The notes under the pieces: generated by a model
The model's database searches: none
Seen by the model: the letters and a program-made list of their open reading frames with translations, nothing else
What the model was told of the DNA's origin: nothing
Assembly (NCBI RefSeq): GCF_900112455.1
Contig: NZ_FOLT01000001.1
Coordinates: forward strand, 62,001-126,000
Direction: 5' to 3'
DNA from: Alkalibacterium subtropicum
Lineage (GTDB): Bacteria > Bacillota > Bacilli > Lactobacillales > Carnobacteriaceae_A
Length of the DNA: 64,000 bases
Position numbers and translations under genes: made by a program
Shown here: in pieces, positions 47,271 to 56,008 of the stretch
How positions within the stretch are numbered: position 1 is the stretch's first letter
Layout: every line of letters begins with the position of its first letter

Positions 47271-47906
47271 GTGAAAAAATATTTTGAAAAATCAGATTTT
47301 AATCTTTTTACAATCGAAGGACTTGACGAACGGATGAGTGTCATCAGAGAATCTATCCAGCCGGTGTTCCAGCATTTTGGTGATACCTACATAGAGGATG
47401 TGAATGAGTATACGGGATTTGATGGAAGTTTTCACATTGCACAGCATCGAAGACGAACGACTAACCCGCCCGAATCGACCTGGAGCGCGATCGGAGGCAA
47501 TAAGCGCGGATACAAAAAATATCCGCATATACAGATCGGCATCAATGAAGAGTACATCTTCATGTTTCTTTCGCTGATCGATAATCCCAAACACGAAAAG
47601 CTCATGGCCGACTATCTTTTGAATCATCCTACCTTGTGGAACGATCTCCCGGATGATTACTATGTCTCGGGTGACCATACAAAAACAGCCATAGAAAAAG
47701 CGGGAGCTGAGACCGTCGAAAAGACGCTGCGGCGTCTGATAAAAGTCAAAAAAGGCGAAATTATGATAGGGCGGATCCTGACACCGGATAGCATGTCCTT
47801 GGCGGACCCTGATAAACAGGAGGCGTTCTTTAAAGAAACATTGGACGTCCTGCTGCCCATATACAAAGAATTATTAGACCTTTATCAGGAGGCGGAGGCT
47901 AAATGA
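47271..47906 (+). CDS. yktB: DUF1054 family protein YktB
   Basis: A 211 aa cytoplasmic protein of the UPF0637/YktB family. Characteristic stretches are FDGSFHIAQHRRRT, PPESTWSAIGGNKRGYKKYPH and GINEEYIFMFLSLID. A structure exists for a family member but no function is established. GTG 47271 follows aaggaggg. The last 4 bp overlap the acetyltransferase start (ATGA), indicating one transcript. Confidence 0.9.
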   Translation: MKKYFEKSDFNLFTIEGLDERMSVIRESIQPVFQHFGDTYIEDVNEYTGFDGSFHIAQHRRRTTNPPESTWSAIGGNKRGYKKYPHIQIGINEEYIFMFLSLIDNPKHEKLMADYLLNHPTLWNDLPDDYYVSGDHTKTAIEKAGAETVEKTLRRLIKVKKGEIMIGRILTPDSMSLADPDKQEAFFKETLDVLLPIYKELLDLYQEAEAK

Positions 47907-48460
47907 AGTCAAATAAAGAGAAAATGATTGCCGGGGAAATGTATCTGTCCGCGGATGAGCAATTAGTCAGAGAGAGGACAACTGCTCATCTGAAAGCTCA
48001 GGAATTTAATCATGCTGAGACGGATCAGGAAAGACAGGATGTTATTAAAGAACTGTTTGGGACGACAGGAGAAAACATCACTGTGGAACCGACTTTTAGA
48101 ACGGACTACGGGTACAACATCCATGTCGGTGAAAATTTCTATGCAAATTTTAACTGTGTCTTTCTGGACGTCTGCCCGATCAGGATCGGGAAAAATGCGA
48201 TGCTGGGCCCCGGAGTCAGCTTAGTAACACCAGAGCATCCATTGGAGGCAGAGGCACGTAATTCAGGTTATGAATTCGGCAGACCAATAACGCTCGGAGA
48301 TAATTGCTGGATCGGTACAAATGCGACGATCGTTGGTGGAGTCACACTCGGTGATAATGTGGTGGTTGCAGCCGGTGCTGTCGTAAAGAAATCATTCCCA
48401 GCTAATGTCGTTATCGGCGGAGTCCCGGCTGGAATAATCCGGACGATCGATAATGATTAG
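47903..48460 (+). CDS. maa: maltose/galactoside O-acetyltransferase (hexapeptide repeat)
   Basis: Trimeric left-handed beta-helix acetyltransferase of 185 aa. The N-terminal Mac domain has KMIAGEMYL; hexapeptide repeats run from about 75 to 175, with the catalytic His in TPEHPL and the WIGTNATIVGGVTLGDN repeat motif. It acetylates a sugar such as maltose or glucose with acetyl-CoA; the true acceptor is uncertain. ATG 47903 overlaps yktB and has an aggaggcgg ribosome site. No clear terminator follows. Confidence 0.93.
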   Translation: MKSNKEKMIAGEMYLSADEQLVRERTTAHLKAQEFNHAETDQERQDVIKELFGTTGENITVEPTFRTDYGYNIHVGENFYANFNCVFLDVCPIRIGKNAMLGPGVSLVTPEHPLEAEARNSGYEFGRPITLGDNCWIGTNATIVGGVTLGDNVVVAAGAVVKKSFPANVVIGGVPAGIIRTIDND

Positions 48461-48562
48461 ATGCCATGGGAGCAAGGATTCAGTACAAGATGTCATATAC
48501 ACGAGTTTTCAGCATATCTTTAGACTTTTTTTGCTTGTTTAGATATGATGTAAGTATAGAAC

Positions 48563-48602
48563 TCTTCTAAACCGGCTTTGAGCAATTCGGCAGTTTAGAA
48601 GA
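48563..48602 (+). promoter_or_regulatory. leader inverted repeat upstream of baeRF gene
   Basis: Inverted repeat tcttctaaac (48563-48572) / gtttagaaga (48593-48602) with extra inner cg/cg pairing and no T run. It sits between a possible -10 TATGAT (48544-48549) and the ATG at 48628, so it would lie in the 5' leader. Possible roles are transcript stabilisation or a regulator site. Confidence 0.5.
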
Positions 48603-48627
48603 AAATAATGAATGGAAGGTGAAGCAC

Positions 48628-49755
48628 ATGAAAGAACTGTTTACATTTCCAACTGATGAACTTCTGCAGGAAAATGAGGTCGTAGTATCCATATCGCTGA
48701 ACTCTGAATCAAACTCTTTTGAAACAGAAGCTAATCAGATTCAATTTCAAAACTTATTAAAAGAAGCTAAAGAGAAGCTTTGCGAGAAATATGATGAAAA
48801 ATATTGTGATTCATTGCTTGAAAAGGTGGAGGCACTTAGAGGGAATACTGATTTCTGGAGAAAAGTAACGGAAAGTCTGGTCATCTATATTACTCCAGAG
48901 GATGTGTATTATTATAGATTAAGTGTCCCTGTTAAGAGCGGGACAGTCGTGTCGGATCAGGCTTATATTTTACCGCTGATCTCGAACTTTCAATATATCA
49001 GTTACTATCATTTGCTTTGCCTGAACCATGACAAATTCAGACTATTCAATGGACGCGGGAATAAAGTTCAGGAAATCGGCCTGCCAGAAGAGGCTCCTAC
49101 AACGCTGACTAAGGCTCTGGGGGAGGAACTGACTGGGGGCGCACTGAATGTAGCTGACTATGCAGGTGGTGCCGGAACAGGTATGTTCCACGGTCATAAT
49201 GAGAAAAGCAATGAAGTGGAGATCGATCAGGTGAACTACTTCAGAGCGGTTGATAAATATGTTTTCGAAAACTTTTCTAAACCCACTGAACTGCCGCTTG
49301 TGCTGTTTGCTTTACCTGAAAATATCGCTGACTTTGAAAAAGTTTCTAAAAATGAATTCCTGGACGACACCAAAGTTGAAGCTTCACCAGCACAGCTTTC
49401 GGTCAATGACATACAGAACAAAACCAGTGAAGTCGTGAACGAGATCGTTAATAAACGTTATCAGAAACTGGTAGACCGCTATGAAGAAACAACCCCGGAA
49501 TTCAAGCTGGGTGCACAGTACGGTGACTTGGCAATGGCAAGTATCCAAGGGAAGATCGACACACTGCTGCTGGAAGATCATTATCAGGTGCATGGTCGTA
49601 TCGACGAAAATGGACGTTATCATGAAGGGACGGAAACGAATATTTACGTCAATCAGCTTGTCCACAACGTTTTGAAAACCAACGGCCAGGTATATGTCCT
49701 TGAAACGGCCAGCATGCCTTCAGATACAGGGATCGCTGCCCTATTGAGATTCTAG
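48628..49755 (+). CDS. bacterial archaeo-eukaryotic release factor-like protein (baeRF)
   Basis: A 375 aa protein resembling bacterial homologues of eRF1/Vms1 (baeRF families). Evidence: a central beta domain with a glycine-rich exposed loop (about 178-191, YAGGAGTGMFHGH) in the GGQ-loop position, directly followed by the family signature NYFRAVDKYV, then PLVLFALPEN; the C-terminal L7Ae-like part ends with ETASMPSDTGIAALLRF. There is no literal GGQ. Relatives are proposed peptidyl-tRNA hydrolases or ribosome-rescue factors; none is firmly assigned for this subfamily. ATG 48628 follows ggaaggtg. Monocistronic, with a hairpin leader and its own terminator. Confidence 0.78.
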   Translation: MKELFTFPTDELLQENEVVVSISLNSESNSFETEANQIQFQNLLKEAKEKLCEKYDEKYCDSLLEKVEALRGNTDFWRKVTESLVIYITPEDVYYYRLSVPVKSGTVVSDQAYILPLISNFQYISYYHLLCLNHDKFRLFNGRGNKVQEIGLPEEAPTTLTKALGEELTGGALNVADYAGGAGTGMFHGHNEKSNEVEIDQVNYFRAVDKYVFENFSKPTELPLVLFALPENIADFEKVSKNEFLDDTKVEASPAQLSVNDIQNKTSEVVNEIVNKRYQKLVDRYEETTPEFKLGAQYGDLAMASIQGKIDTLLLEDHYQVHGRIDENGRYHEGTETNIYVNQLVHNVLKTNGQVYVLETASMPSDTGIAALLRF

Positions 49756-49786
49756 GTGCCGACACTATTTTAATGAATAAAAAGAG

Positions 49787-49826
49787 ACCTCTCAAAACCA
49801 GATACGCTTCTGGTTTTGAGAGGTTA
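49787..49826 (+). terminator. terminator after baeRF gene
   Basis: Perfect 14-bp stem acctctcaaaacca / tggttttgagaggt with a 10-nt loop; only a short T tail on the plus strand (ttattt). Confidence 0.85.
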
Positions 49827-49849
49827 TTTAATTAGACAACTATTATGTG

Positions 49850-49878
49850 TTGACTAATCAGGTTGATACAGGTATACT
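49850..49878 (+). promoter_or_regulatory. rpsD promoter
   Basis: TTGACT (49850-49855), 17 bp, TATACT (49873-49878). Transcription would begin near 49886. Confidence 0.88.
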
Positions 49879-49885
49879 GAAAGTT

Positions 49886-50062
49886 GTGTAAAATATCGCA
49901 GCAGAAAGTGGTAACCGCGTCAACAGTTTCTTGCCATATAAATTATGAGCGCAATTGTGTAACCAGCGGCTGCAAAGGTGAAGATTGAAAAGAAACTGCA
50001 CGTATTACTGAGCTTTCACACGTTATTTTACTCCATATAATATAAAATGGAGGAATTTTATT
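49886..50062 (+). promoter_or_regulatory. probable S4-binding leader of rpsD
   Basis: An untranslated leader of about 175 nt between the promoter and rpsD. It contains segments able to pair (gcagcagaaagtggtaacc, then ccagcggctgc; agaaactg and cagtttct). Firmicute rpsD genes are autoregulated by S4 binding such a structured leader. The fold was not computed. Confidence 0.6.
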
Positions 50063-50668
50063 ATGTCAAGATATACTGGACCATCATGGAAAAAATCAAG
50101 ACGTTTAGGCATTTCTTTAACAGGAACTGGTAAAGAAATCGCACGTCGTCCTTACGCACCTGGTCAACACGGACCTACAGCTCGTATCAAATTATCAGAA
50201 TACGGACTACAATTAAAAGAAAAACAAAAATTACGTTTCATGTACGGATTAAATGAACGTCAATTCTTTAACCTGTTCACTGAAGCAGGAAAAATTCGTG
50301 AAGGAAAACACGGTGTCAACTTCATGATTTTACTTGAACAGCGTCTAGACAACGTCGTTTACAGACTTGGTCTGGCCACAACTCGTCGTCAAGCACGTCA
50401 GTTAGTAAACCACGGACACATCACAGTTAATGGTAAACGCGTTGATATCCCATCATTCCGCGTATCAGTTAATGATGTTGTTGGTGTAAAAGAAAAATCT
50501 AGAGATATGAAAATCATCAAAGAATCTGTAGAATCACTCTTTGGTCGTCCTGACTTTGTTTCATTCGATGATGAAAAATTAGAAGGAACTCTTACACGTT
50601 TACCATTACGTGAAGAAATGCCTGCTGAAATCGAAGAAGCATTTATCGTTGAGTACTACAACAGATAA
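50063..50668 (+). CDS. rpsD: 30S ribosomal protein S4
   Basis: Primary 16S rRNA-binding protein of 201 aa. [25 protein letters not shown] is the Firmicute start; the S4 domain with [26 protein letters not shown] lies at about 92-120. The lack of an N-terminal zinc finger identifies the C-minus type. ATG 50063 follows tggagga. The gene has its own promoter, leader and terminator, and its codon use is biased toward highly expressed codons compared with neighbours. Confidence 0.98.
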   Translation: MSRYTGPSWKKSRRLGISLTGTGKEIARRPYAPGQHGPTARIKLSEYGLQLKEKQKLRFMYGLNERQFFNLFTEAGKIREGKHGVNFMILLEQRLDNVVYRLGLATTRRQARQLVNHGHITVNGKRVDIPSFRVSVNDVVGVKEKSRDMKIIKESVESLFGRPDFVSFDDEKLEGTLTRLPLREEMPAEIEEAFIVEYYNR

Positions 50669-50688
50669 TAAAATACAAAATAGTATTG

Positions 50689-50725
50689 AAAAGGCTGAGA
50701 CATTCAATTGTCTCAGCCTTTTTTT
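50689..50725 (+). terminator. terminator after rpsD
   Basis: Perfect stem aaaaggctgagaca / tgtctcagcctttt with a T7 run. Confidence 0.95.
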
Positions 50726-50990
50726 GAGCAGTCAGCGGGACAGCTAAACCTATTTCTTTATCCCCCGTCCAATGCGCCAGTGCTGGATACCTGTCAGAAC
50801 CTTTTTAATAACTTAATTCAAACTGGACCCCCTTAAACTTTTTGAACACCTGTGTGAAAAGAAACGAAAACATTAAGTTCATCGTATAAGGGACGTCCTG
50901 AATGCGACGTTCCGCTGAGAAAGTGGAGTACAGCACTTTTTGAACGGTTTGAACTTAACTATTCAGTGAAAGAGTGGAGGCACAACGGCT
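50726..50990. other. intergenic region without recognised gene
   Basis: About 265 bp between the rpsD terminator and a candidate mini-ORF. I see scattered AT-rich stretches, a possible TATAAG (50885-50890) without a clear -35, and small complementarities (gacgtc / gacgtt) but no convincing RNA family or operator. Confidence 0.3.
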
Positions 50991-50991
50991 A

Positions 50992-51084
50992 TTGACTATA
51001 AAAAAGAACGAAAGAACTCTCTATTGGAGAATCCTTCCGATTATTTCTATTATCGTTTTTCTGATTCCTCTGTCCTGGCTATGA
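50992..51084 (+). CDS. candidate 30-residue single-helix membrane peptide
   Basis: TTG 50992 lies 11 nt after ggagg (50976-50980) and opens a 30-codon frame ending TGA at 51082-51084. The product has a basic N-terminus (Lys-Lys-Asn-Glu-Arg) and a strongly hydrophobic helix (ILPIISIIVFLIPLSW). It could be a small membrane protein, a toxin-like peptide or a leader peptide. It is short, with a non-ATG start, so it may be chance. The following gene is convergent. Confidence 0.35.
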   Translation: MTIKKNERTLYWRILPIISIIVFLIPLSWL

Positions 51085-51099
51085 TAGAAGAGAGGCCTT

Positions 51100-51564
51100 T
51101 TATATGTTCAAGTGTTTCAATAATACCTCAACGAATTCTTCCAGCATCAGACGGTCTTTTTCTGTAAAGCGGTTTTTAACAGGGGCGTCCATATCCAGTA
51201 CACCTATTTTTTTACCGTTTTTGATCATGGGTACGACGATTTCGGATTGACTGGCGGCATCACAGGCAATATGACCCGGGAAGAGATGGACGTCATCAAC
51301 AACAAGGGATTGCTGCTCTTGTAAAGCTGTTCCGCAGACACCTTCCCCTTCTCTGATCCGGATGCAGGCTACTTTTCCCTGGAAGGGGCCGAGTATCAAC
51401 TCGTTGTCAGAGACATCCCACAGGTAAAAACCTGCCCAGTTGATGTTTGAAAATTGTTCGGTCAAGAGAGCCGAGGCATTGCTCAAATTAGCGATCATGT
51501 TTGTTTCACCTGCGATGAGAGCCTCCAGTTGTTTATTCAGCATGTACGTGATTTCGTTAGACAT
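51100..51564 (-). CDS. free methionine-(R)-sulfoxide reductase (GAF domain)
   Basis: Reduces free methionine R-sulfoxide with thioredoxin. The 154 aa GAF protein keeps the three family cysteines: Cys67, Cys77 and Cys101, with spacings 10 and 24 as in the yeast enzyme. INWAGFYLWD and EIVVPMI are typical of the family. ATG 51564 follows agaaggga. It is a single minus-strand gene between rpsD and the plus-strand ezrA; part of the oxidative defence with tpx. Confidence 0.94.
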   Translation of the reverse strand: MSNEITYMLNKQLEALIAGETNMIANLSNASALLTEQFSNINWAGFYLWDVSDNELILGPFQGKVACIRIREGEGVCGTALQEQQSLVVDDVHLFPGHIACDAASQSEIVVPMIKNGKKIGVLDMDAPVKNRFTEKDRLMLEEFVEVLLKHLNI

Positions 51565-51692
51565 AAGTTGATCCCTTCTCTATTAAATTTATCTAATTTG
51601 CTTGCTAGTATAACATAATTCACTTAAGTTTGATATACTAGACAAAAGAGTGAGAAAGCCATAAACGGCAAAGAAGTGTTGGAGGCGAAAGC

Positions 51693-53414
51693 ATGACAGT
51701 TGAATTAATCATAACCTTGAGTATTATTGTACTTGCTGTACTGATCTATACCGTTACATATTTTGTTAGAAAGAAACATTACGAGCGTATCGATGAGCTG
51801 GATCGGATGAAAAAAGAGTTGTATGCTCAAATGCCTTCGAATAAAGTCCGGACCTTGGATAAAATGATGATCACCGGTCAGTCAAAAGAAGTAGCGAATA
51901 CTGTTATAGCTGATATCAGTCTGATTGAGGAAAAAAAACTTCCGGCTATCGAATCCTATTTATTTGAGGCTGAGCAGGCAACAGATCGCTATCGCTTCAG
52001 CCAGTCCACGAAAAGTGAGCAGAAGGCAGAAGAACTGCTGAAAGAGACAGGCGAAAGTATCGGGCGTACTTCTGAGAAACTGGATGAACTGCTGCAGAGA
52101 GAACAGGCAAATCTGAGAAAAATCGATTCCATCAAGAAACGTTATCATAAGGTAAGAAAAGAGTTACTGGCAAAGAGCTTTACTTTCGGGGAGTCGATCA
52201 ACAGTCTTGAAGATAAGCTCGGTGAGATGGAAAACCTGTTCACTTCCTTTTCCGACCTGACTGCCTCTGGCGATCATGAAGAAGCAAAAAAAGTAGTGAA
52301 TCAGCTGGAATCCCGGTTGAATGAAATGGAAGCTATGATGGCATCAATCCCGGAAATCAACGCTAAGATCGAAAATGATTATGAGAAACAGCTTGAAGAA
52401 ATCAGAGAAGGATATGAGACGCTGGTCGAACAGAATTACAATTTCCCTGAATCTCTAGATATCGAAGAGCGGATCAGTCACTTAGCTGGTAAGACAGCGC
52501 ATATAAAAGAACTGCTGGTTCAACTTGAATTAAATGAAATCGAGTCGGAACAAGCGGATGTGGAACAGGCTATTGATGAGCTGTATGATGTTATGGAAAA
52601 AGAAATCGACGCCAAGTATGCACTCGAAAAACTATTGAGAAAAATACCCAAAATCATTTATTATGTCACGAACCAGAGTAAGGAACTGAGTTTGGAAATA
52701 GATCGTATCGGACAGAGTTATCACCTTTATCAGGGCGAACAGGATACCTATCTGGAAATGAATAATCTGATGAAGGAGCAGAAAAAAATAGTGAACAGTC
52801 TTTCCGAGCAGATCGATAAAAACAATATCGCCTATTCGGATGCTGAAGAACTGCTGCTTCAAGCTTTCAGTCAGCTGGAAAACCTTTCACATGCCTACGA
52901 TAGCCTTTCAGAGAGCTTGTATGCCTACCGGGATAAAGAAAAAGAAATAAAAAAAGACCTGGAAGAAATGGAACATGCGCTTAGAGAAATGAAGAGATAT
53001 ATTCAGGGGAAACACCTCCCGGGGCTTCCTGGAGATTACCTGGATCTGTTCTTCTATACAACCGATCATTTAGAAAAGCTATCAGTAGAATCTGCTCGAC
53101 CAAAGCTTGACCTTGAGGCAGTCACGCGTCTGCATGCCCTTTGTGATGAAGATATCGAGCATCTGGCAGATAAAACTGAAGCAATTGTCGATAATGCTCT
53201 GCTGACAGAATTAACAAGCCAGCGCCTGTATCGGTACAAAGATGAGTATCCGGGAGTCATGGAAACGATCAAGTACAGTGAGGCCTTGTTCCTTGACGAT
53301 TATGATTATGAAACCTCACTGAAAATGGTGAGAGAAAAGCTGGAATCCATAGAACCAGGTGCCTTTGAAGAAGTAAAGGCGCTGTATAAGAAAGAAATGT
53401 CAAACGCTCAGTAG
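51693..53414 (+). CDS. ezrA: septation ring formation regulator EzrA
   Basis: Spectrin-like negative regulator of Z-ring formation in low-GC Firmicutes. The 573 aa protein has an N-terminal transmembrane helix (about 4-24), the rest being cytoplasmic coiled coil with repeated helix bundles. RYHKVRKELLAKSFTFGESI near 150 belongs to the conserved region; the C-terminus keeps the SQRLYRYKDEYPGVMETIKYSEALF motif near 510-540. ATG 51693 follows ttggaggcg. It partners FtsZ encoded in this window. Confidence 0.95.
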   Translation: MTVELIITLSIIVLAVLIYTVTYFVRKKHYERIDELDRMKKELYAQMPSNKVRTLDKMMITGQSKEVANTVIADISLIEEKKLPAIESYLFEAEQATDRYRFSQSTKSEQKAEELLKETGESIGRTSEKLDELLQREQANLRKIDSIKKRYHKVRKELLAKSFTFGESINSLEDKLGEMENLFTSFSDLTASGDHEEAKKVVNQLESRLNEMEAMMASIPEINAKIENDYEKQLEEIREGYETLVEQNYNFPESLDIEERISHLAGKTAHIKELLVQLELNEIESEQADVEQAIDELYDVMEKEIDAKYALEKLLRKIPKIIYYVTNQSKELSLEIDRIGQSYHLYQGEQDTYLEMNNLMKEQKKIVNSLSEQIDKNNIAYSDAEELLLQAFSQLENLSHAYDSLSESLYAYRDKEKEIKKDLEEMEHALREMKRYIQGKHLPGLPGDYLDLFFYTTDHLEKLSVESARPKLDLEAVTRLHALCDEDIEHLADKTEAIVDNALLTELTSQRLYRYKDEYPGVMETIKYSEALFLDDYDYETSLKMVREKLESIEPGAFEEVKALYKKEMSNAQ

Positions 53415-53425
53415 TGAAAGACAGA

Positions 53426-53465
53426 GACTCTCAGACCGCAGAATGTATACGGCTGAGAGTCTTTT
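53426..53465 (+). terminator. terminator after ezrA
   Basis: Stem gactctcag / ctgagagtc with an 18-nt loop and T5. Confidence 0.87.
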
Positions 53466-53572
53466 TATGGTAAGGCATCTTTTGAGAAGCGTCGATTATG
53501 ACTTGAAGCCTGGAAGAATTTTGTTATAATATATAGAGTTTGATGAAAACCAGAATTTAGAAGAGGTGCAAG

Positions 53573-54709
53573 ATGATTTATTTTGATAATTCTGCAACGA
53601 CTAAAATCGATGCATCTGTGTTAGAGACCTATCATTCTGTCAGCGATCACTACTACGGTAACCCGTCAAGTCTACATCAGATGGGGGAACAGTCAAGGCA
53701 GCTTTTAACTCAGTCAAGAAATCAGATTGCCGAGTTGCTAAAAGTCAGCAAAGAAGAAATTTATTTTACCAGCGGCGGAACTGAAGGAGATAATCTGGCT
53801 ATTAAAGGTACTGCGCTTGCGAAGAAGGAATACGGGCGTCATATTATTACGTCAACCATTGAACATCCGGCAGTTATTGAGAGTATGGAGCAGCTGGAAA
53901 CATTGGGGTGGGAAGTGACCTACCTCTCCGTTGACGAGAAAGGCCAAATAGATCTCGATGAATTTGAACGGTCATTAAGAAAAGATACGGTACTCGTTTC
54001 TTTGATGGCTGTCAATAATGAAACTGGGAGCCTTCAGCCTCTGAAAGAAGTGGGAGAACTGCTTGAACATTATCCTTCTGTCCATTTTCATGTGGATGCA
54101 GTTCAGGCTCTCGGAAAAATCGACCTTGACCTCAATCACTCAAGGATCGATATTGCCGTTTTTTCAGGCCACAAATTTCACGCACCAAAAGGGACTGGCT
54201 TTGTTTATGTGAAAAGCGGAAGGAAACTGGCCCCTCTACTGAGCGGTGGCGGACAGGAAACTGGGGTGAGAAATGGCACTGAGAATGTTCCCGGCAATGT
54301 TGCGCTGGCAAAAGCCTTAAGATTACTGATGGGAAACAAAAAAGAAGTTAACCAGCGATTCATAGATATGAAACGGTCTTTATTGAATTATTTTTCAAGG
54401 CTGGACAAAGTGACTGTTTTTACACCGGAAGAAAGTGCACCTCATATCATCTGTTTTGGGATTAAGAATATCAAAGGCGAAGTGTTAGTACATGCGCTTG
54501 AAAAACAGGGTATTTACATTTCAACGACCAGTGCCTGTTCCAGCAGAAAAAAAGATAAAACTTACTCTGTAAAAGAAATGGGTTATTCAATAAAAGAAGC
54601 AGAATCTGCTGTCCGCATAAGCTGGAGTCATATAAATACTCAGAAAGAGATCGATACATTCAAGAATGTATTTGATGCTATATATTTACAGTTGAAATCA
54701 ATCGAGTAG
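53573..54709 (+). CDS. cysteine desulfurase, thiI-linked (NifZ-type)
   Basis: PLP enzyme that takes sulfur from cysteine as an enzyme-bound persulfide. The 378 aa protein has the PLP lysine Lys201 in SGHKFHAPKG, the N-terminal FDNSATT and the catalytic Cys322 in TSACSSRKK. It is 12 bp upstream of thiI and probably hands sulfur to it for 4-thiouridine in tRNA, as NifZ does in Bacillus. It is not in a suf cluster, so a general Fe-S role is less likely. Confidence 0.93.
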   Translation: MIYFDNSATTKIDASVLETYHSVSDHYYGNPSSLHQMGEQSRQLLTQSRNQIAELLKVSKEEIYFTSGGTEGDNLAIKGTALAKKEYGRHIITSTIEHPAVIESMEQLETLGWEVTYLSVDEKGQIDLDEFERSLRKDTVLVSLMAVNNETGSLQPLKEVGELLEHYPSVHFHVDAVQALGKIDLDLNHSRIDIAVFSGHKFHAPKGTGFVYVKSGRKLAPLLSGGGQETGVRNGTENVPGNVALAKALRLLMGNKKEVNQRFIDMKRSLLNYFSRLDKVTVFTPEESAPHIICFGIKNIKGEVLVHALEKQGIYISTTSACSSRKKDKTYSVKEMGYSIKEAESAVRISWSHINTQKEIDTFKNVFDAIYLQLKSIE

Positions 54710-54721
54710 AGGAGAACCAAT

Positions 54722-55939
54722 TTGGAAATCACAGAATTAATGATACGTTACGGTGAATTATCCACCAAAGGAAAAAATAAGAAAGCATTTATTAAAATAC
54801 TGAATAGAAACGTAAGAAAAAAACTGGCCGGCTACCAGAATTTGAAGATCACTTATAATCATGACCGCATGCACGTCAAGCTAAATGGAGAAGATTCTGA
54901 AGAGGTCATTAAAGAATTAAAGGAAGTTTCGGGCATACAGTCCTTTTCGCCTATCATAAGAGTCGAGAAATCGATTGAAAAGGCTAAAAAGGCGGTCGTT
55001 CAATTGATCAGAAATAATTATCGTCCAGGGATGACGTTCAAGATTAATACACGTCGAGCAGACCATTCTTTTGAATATGATACAAATGAGATGAATCGCC
55101 TCCTCGGCTCGGCTGTGGAAGAAGCCATCGAGGATATCCATGTTAAAATGAAAAATCCCACCGCGACATTGAGAGTTGAAGTCAGAACAAGAGGGATCTT
55201 TATTTCGGTCGATACGATTCAGGGGATGGGTGGACTGCCGATCGGTTCCTCAGGCAAAGGCATGCTGATGCTATCCGGAGGTATCGATTCTCCTGTAGCA
55301 GGGTACCTTTCGTTGCGAAGAGGTATGGAAATTGAAGCTGTTCATTTTCATAGCCCGCCGTACACGAGTCCACAGGCGTTAAAAAAAGCAAAAGATCTGA
55401 CGGCTAAGTTATCTCGATTCGCTGGTGAGATCACATTTATAGATGTTCCATTCACTGAAATTCAGGAACAGATAAAAAAAGTGGTACCTGAATATTATTC
55501 TATGACAGTCACCAGAAGGATGATGCTTAGGTTAACTGACGAAATAAGAAGAAAACGTAATGGCGCAGCTATTGTTAACGGGGAATCACTCGGTCAGGTA
55601 GCTTCACAGACACTTGAGAGTATGCAGGCAATAAATGAGGTGACGAGCACGCCGGTCTTGCGCCCGTTGATTTCTATGGATAAAATGGATATAATCAGCA
55701 TTGCTGAACAAATCGATACATTCGAACTGGCAGTTCAGCCCTTTGAGGATTGCTGTACGATTTTTGCACCCGCTAACCCGAAAACGAGACCGAAACTGAA
55801 AAAAGTACAGGCTTTTGAAAGTGCGCTGGATGTGTCGGGGTTGATCACTAGGGCACTTGAAGGTATAAAAATCGAGCAAATCAGTAAAAAGACGAACGAG
55901 AATAAAAAAATGGAAAAAGTCTTTGCTGAGCTATTATGA
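54722..55939 (+). CDS. thiI: tRNA 4-thiouridine synthetase ThiI
   Basis: Makes s4U8 in tRNA. The 405 aa protein has an N-terminal ferredoxin-like and THUMP domain (about 1-165) and a PP-loop AMP-forming domain with SGGIDS at 185-190. There is no C-terminal rhodanese domain, the standard short Gram-positive form that depends on the neighbouring desulfurase. A conserved Cys pair lies in EDCCTIFAP. It starts at TTG 54722 behind gaggagaacc. Confidence 0.95.
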   Translation: MEITELMIRYGELSTKGKNKKAFIKILNRNVRKKLAGYQNLKITYNHDRMHVKLNGEDSEEVIKELKEVSGIQSFSPIIRVEKSIEKAKKAVVQLIRNNYRPGMTFKINTRRADHSFEYDTNEMNRLLGSAVEEAIEDIHVKMKNPTATLRVEVRTRGIFISVDTIQGMGGLPIGSSGKGMLMLSGGIDSPVAGYLSLRRGMEIEAVHFHSPPYTSPQALKKAKDLTAKLSRFAGEITFIDVPFTEIQEQIKKVVPEYYSMTVTRRMMLRLTDEIRRKRNGAAIVNGESLGQVASQTLESMQAINEVTSTPVLRPLISMDKMDIISIAEQIDTFELAVQPFEDCCTIFAPANPKTRPKLKKVQAFESALDVSGLITRALEGIKIEQISKKTNENKKMEKVFAELL

Positions 55940-56008
55940 TGTTTTAGTTGCCAAACCCCTGCCGAAACAGGTAAACTAGAGGTATACTATAGGAAAGAAG
56001 GGGAAACA

